A stretch of 64,000 bases of DNA from Methanococcoides sp. AM1 (GTDB lineage: Archaea > Halobacteriota > Methanosarcinia > Methanosarcinales > Methanosarcinaceae), in assembly GCF_900774055.1 (NCBI RefSeq), contig NZ_CAAGSW010000001.1, positions 327,797 to 391,796 on the forward strand. Direction: 5' to 3'. Below are positions 61,639-64,000 of this stretch, piece after piece (within the stretch, counting starts at the first letter, position 1; every line of letters starts with the position of its first letter). The notes beneath the pieces were generated by a model. That model made no database searches. It was not told where the DNA came from and worked only from the letters and a program-made list of their open reading frames with translations. The position numbers were made by a program, and so were the translations under genes.

Positions 61639-62442
61639 TTAGTTCTTTTCATTTTTTCTTTTAAAAAGTATGTCTGCACCGTATTTTACTTCGTTAATAA
61701 TTTGGGATATTTCAAAATAGACATCCAACACTTGCAGAGTTTTTAAGATGTTTTTGTCTAGAAAACTCATTTCGAAAATAGCATATTCAGTTTTAGCTAG
61801 ACTCTCCTTTGCACCTTCCAGCATATAATACTCATGACCTTGAATATCTACTTTCAGTAAATCGATATGGTTTATATTATTCTCACGGCAAAACCTGTCA
61901 ATAGTGATTGATTTTACATTTTCTTTGATTATTGAATCATTTGTTGTAAAGGGCAATACGTTCTCCTTGATTAACGAATTTGTTTGTTGACTGCAAGGAT
62001 TGATATAAAATTCTAACTCCTTATTATCAGAATCGGAAACTACTTTTTGAATTATTTCCCATTTTTCAAATGCAAATAAGTTATGTTTAATTACTTGATT
62101 AAGATGCTCTGAAGGCTCAAATATATATAGTTTTGCTTGAGGGTGCCTTTTTTTTACAAAGTATGCAAAGATACCACAATTTCCACCAACGTCTACAATA
62201 ATATTGAGATCTTTACGCAACACATCTGCCATTTTTTCCATTTTTTGTGTTGAATGCATGATGTGATAATAACTAGAATTATCATTATTTATATATAATT
62301 TGTGATATTTATACTTATACTTAATAATCGGTTTTTTCATAATCTTTTGATACATGACATAAGAAGAATAAAAAAAACCCATGAATTTAATAAGTTTGTA
62401 ATATGTGCTTAAGGTTCCTAAAATATTTCTTACAGCTATCAT
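61639..62442 (-). CDS. FkbM-family methyltransferase
   Basis: A SAM-dependent methyltransferase of 267 residues. IIVDVGGNCGIFAYFVKK is the SAM-binding motif, LYIFEPSEHLNQVIKHNL and SITIDRFCRENNINHIDLLKVDIQGHEYYMLEG are the FkbM signatures. Such enzymes O-methylate glycans in many surface-polysaccharide clusters. The N-terminal ~60 residues are basic and hydrophobic, possibly a membrane-associating helix. I start at the Met at 62442 with GGTGC upstream; the frame reaches 62475. Strongly AT-rich coding. Confidence 0.83.
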   Translation of the reverse strand: MIAVRNILGTLSTYYKLIKFMGFFYSSYVMYQKIMKKPIIKYKYKYHKLYINNDNSSYYHIMHSTQKMEKMADVLRKDLNIIVDVGGNCGIFAYFVKKRHPQAKLYIFEPSEHLNQVIKHNLFAFEKWEIIQKVVSDSDNKELEFYINPCSQQTNSLIKENVLPFTTNDSIIKENVKSITIDRFCRENNINHIDLLKVDIQGHEYYMLEGAKESLAKTEYAIFEMSFLDKNILKTLQVLDVYFEISQIINEVKYGADILFKRKNEKN

Positions 62443-62984
62443 TTTGCACCAGCATTTTTTAAAATCAAATATCATATATATAAGTGTTTATGCTCTATAG
62501 GGAGTCTATATTCATATTTTATTTTTTAAACTATAAAGTTGTTTAAGAATTATTGCTTTTTTCATTTATATATTCCAAAAATAACAGTTGGATTGTTTAT
62601 AATAAGTTTTATTGATATTTTTAATAATTTAAAAACTACTTAAATCGGTCCTATATTCTTGCAAGTGTTCAAAGAGAACTTATAATCAATATCATTTACT
62701 AGTTCTCATTTTGGAAAGTATTATTTTAATAAACTATTAAATTCAGTTGAAGTTATCACTATCAGAAATATAGCTTGAGTTTGATAAAGTTAATTGCAAA
62801 TGTTGATTCAGATTTGTATCATAGAAGAACGCTGTTAAAACTCCATTTGTCCTTATAAAATTATATGATATATTATAATTGTAAGATTTTTTCTGGCATA
62901 AAGTTATGAAATCAAATAAGATTATCATTGCGTAACATTAGAATATTATATTAGTATAGCTTTTCTAGAAATTTGGATTCCATC
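62443..62984. other. AT-rich spacer, no gene seen
   Basis: Over 75 percent A/T by eye. The 62743-62928 minus-strand frame of 61 residues has no support. It separates the FkbM gene from the flippase gene, so the two may be transcribed apart. There is no recognisable repeat or tRNA. Confidence 0.5.
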
Positions 62985-64000
62985 TCAAACTTTAATTATT
63001 TCTTTTAATAAATTAAATTCCTTATTTTCAAACCCTTTTAGGAAAAATAAGATTACAAAATAAATTGCAGCGCCAATTCCAACTGAAAATATGATATCAA
63101 GTAATCCTTTTGGATTTAATTCCAGAATAATTAAAGACATAAACAATGAAGCTAAGATGGTTTTTATTATGAACCTCCTATTTATGTCGAATCTTAAATG
63201 CTTAGATGAATAATAGGAGACAAAAATAAGACTAAATGTAAATGCAAACACCGTTGTAATAGCTGCCCCCATCATCCCCATATAAGGTATAAGTATAAAG
63301 TTTAGCATAATATTTAATATTGCAGAAATTATCCAAATTTTACCTAAAATCATTGTTTTCTTTTCCAAAATAATTATTTGTTGAACAATCGTATAAATTC
63401 CAAAAAGCAATGTCCCTAGTGCAATGAAAGGTGTGATCAAGTAACTCTCAGAAGCAATTTCGGAGGTCGATAATGCTACTAGTATGGGCCTTGATAATAA
63501 AGAGATTCCAAATACACATGGAATTGCAATTGTTAGAAAATATTTCATAGAATAACTTAATATTATTTTTACTTCTTCTAGGTTGCCTTCATCATAAGAC
63601 TTCGATAAAACTGCAGGAAGTATAAAATTAAGTGGAACAAAAAACATACTTATTAGAGCCCCAAGTGAATATCCGGGAGAGTAATATCCAACATATGCAG
63701 TTCCTAATAAGATTCCAATTATGTAACGATCGCTAGAATTTACTATCCACTTCGATAGTGTATCAGGTATAGTTGGTACTCCAAAATTAAGATATTCTTT
63801 TAAATTGGAAAATCTTGGAATTTTTATGCCTATTTCTGATATTAGGAAAATGTAAGTAATTATCAATATTATAATTGAAGCTAACAATAGTCCTATTGTG
63901 GCTCCAATTATGCCTTTGCCCAATAACACATAAAATGAAACTAAGGAAATACTGAGGCAAGTTTTTGAAAATGATAGAATGGAATACTTTTTTATCTGCT
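62985..64000 (-). CDS. Polysaccharide flippase (Wzx/RfbX type), partial
   Basis: At least 338 residues. The frame stays open to the window edge, so the N-terminus is missing; a GTG at 63929 is not the true start. About nine to ten membrane helices are visible, with the family pattern FSNLKEYLNFGVPTIPDTLSKWIVNSSDRYIIGILLG (split over two helices) and YVGYYSPGYSLGALISMFFVPL. It would move the lipid-linked glycan across the membrane so that AglB can use it. It heads the part of the glycan locus seen here. Confidence in family is good. Confidence 0.87.
   Translation of the reverse strand, partial: QIKKYSILSFSKTCLSISLVSFYVLLGKGIIGATIGLLLASIIILIITYIFLISEIGIKIPRFSNLKEYLNFGVPTIPDTLSKWIVNSSDRYIIGILLGTAYVGYYSPGYSLGALISMFFVPLNFILPAVLSKSYDEGNLEEVKIILSYSMKYFLTIAIPCVFGISLLSRPILVALSTSEIASESYLITPFIALGTLLFGIYTIVQQIIILEKKTMILGKIWIISAILNIMLNFILIPYMGMMGAAITTVFAFTFSLIFVSYYSSKHLRFDINRRFIIKTILASLFMSLIILELNPKGLLDIIFSVGIGAAIYFVILFFLKGFENKEFNLLKEIIKV

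Noticed and set aside
62743-62928. 61-residue minus-strand frame in the AT-rich spacer
   Set aside because: Low-complexity Asn/Tyr/Ser composition and no ribosome binding site or homology.

Overview
The window reads as chromosomal DNA of a methylotrophic methanogenic archaeon of the Methanosarcinales (Methanosarcinaceae type, close in gene content to Methanococcoides or Methanolobus). Evidence: a beta-ribofuranosylaminobenzene 5'-phosphate synthase (methanopterin synthesis), a Cam-type gamma carbonic anhydrase, Nop5/fibrillarin, a DRG GTPase, XPD, an archaellum motor operon (arlD/E-F-G-H-I-J), AglB oligosaccharyltransferase, archaeal TATA boxes and GGTGA/GGAGG ribosome binding sites. The genus is an inference.

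Region 1 (1-9,760) is an accessory, partly decayed stretch. It holds a PLD-helicase-DUF3427 protein with a Nudix partner, a PAS histidine kinase, a miniature MCM-like protein without the motor, a HEAT lipoprotein and a Fic protein with palindromic operators. Between them lie relics: a degenerate tRNA-Gln copy with its flank, a broken kinase tail and a diverged 65-bp direct repeat.

Region 2 (9,764-28,960) is mostly housekeeping: tRNA-Gln, DRG GTPase, moeA, ilvE, tRNA-Arg and a GT4 glycosyltransferase. It also holds a CapB-CapC (poly-gamma-glutamate synthetase-like) pair, a group of secreted proteins, a thioesterase, a HAD phosphatase, a multi-PAS sensor kinase with its response regulator, carbonic anhydrase, and a rhodanese with a DUF2769 protein.

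Region 3 (28,275-37,400) has a compact minus-strand series (ytfJ-like, DUF2953, RFAP synthase, nop5, flpA, DUF2769, rhodanese), then an XPD helicase, a type IV pilin, a ferredoxin and pyrH. Region 4 (37,586-44,287) is the archaellum assembly operon, with a FlaF of doubled domain and no archaellin in the window. Region 5 (44,429-47,760) carries leuD - conserved unknown - leuB and galU.

Region 6 (47,897-64,000) is an AT-rich N-glycan locus. It has AglB and a run of overlapping genes: GT4, CMP-sugar synthetase-like, DUF115-like, HpaI aldolase, 2-hydroxyacid dehydrogenase, epimerase, cyclase, HAD phosphatase, then GDP-fucose synthase and GT2. Upstream are a second DUF115-like copy, a decayed synthetase copy, an FkbM methyltransferase and a flippase cut by the window edge. 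The gene set suggests synthesis of an unusual CMP-activated acid sugar, transferred to a lipid-linked glycan, flipped, and attached to protein by AglB. No NeuB-type synthase is present; the HpaI-type aldolase may take its place. This is the best candidate here for an undescribed system.
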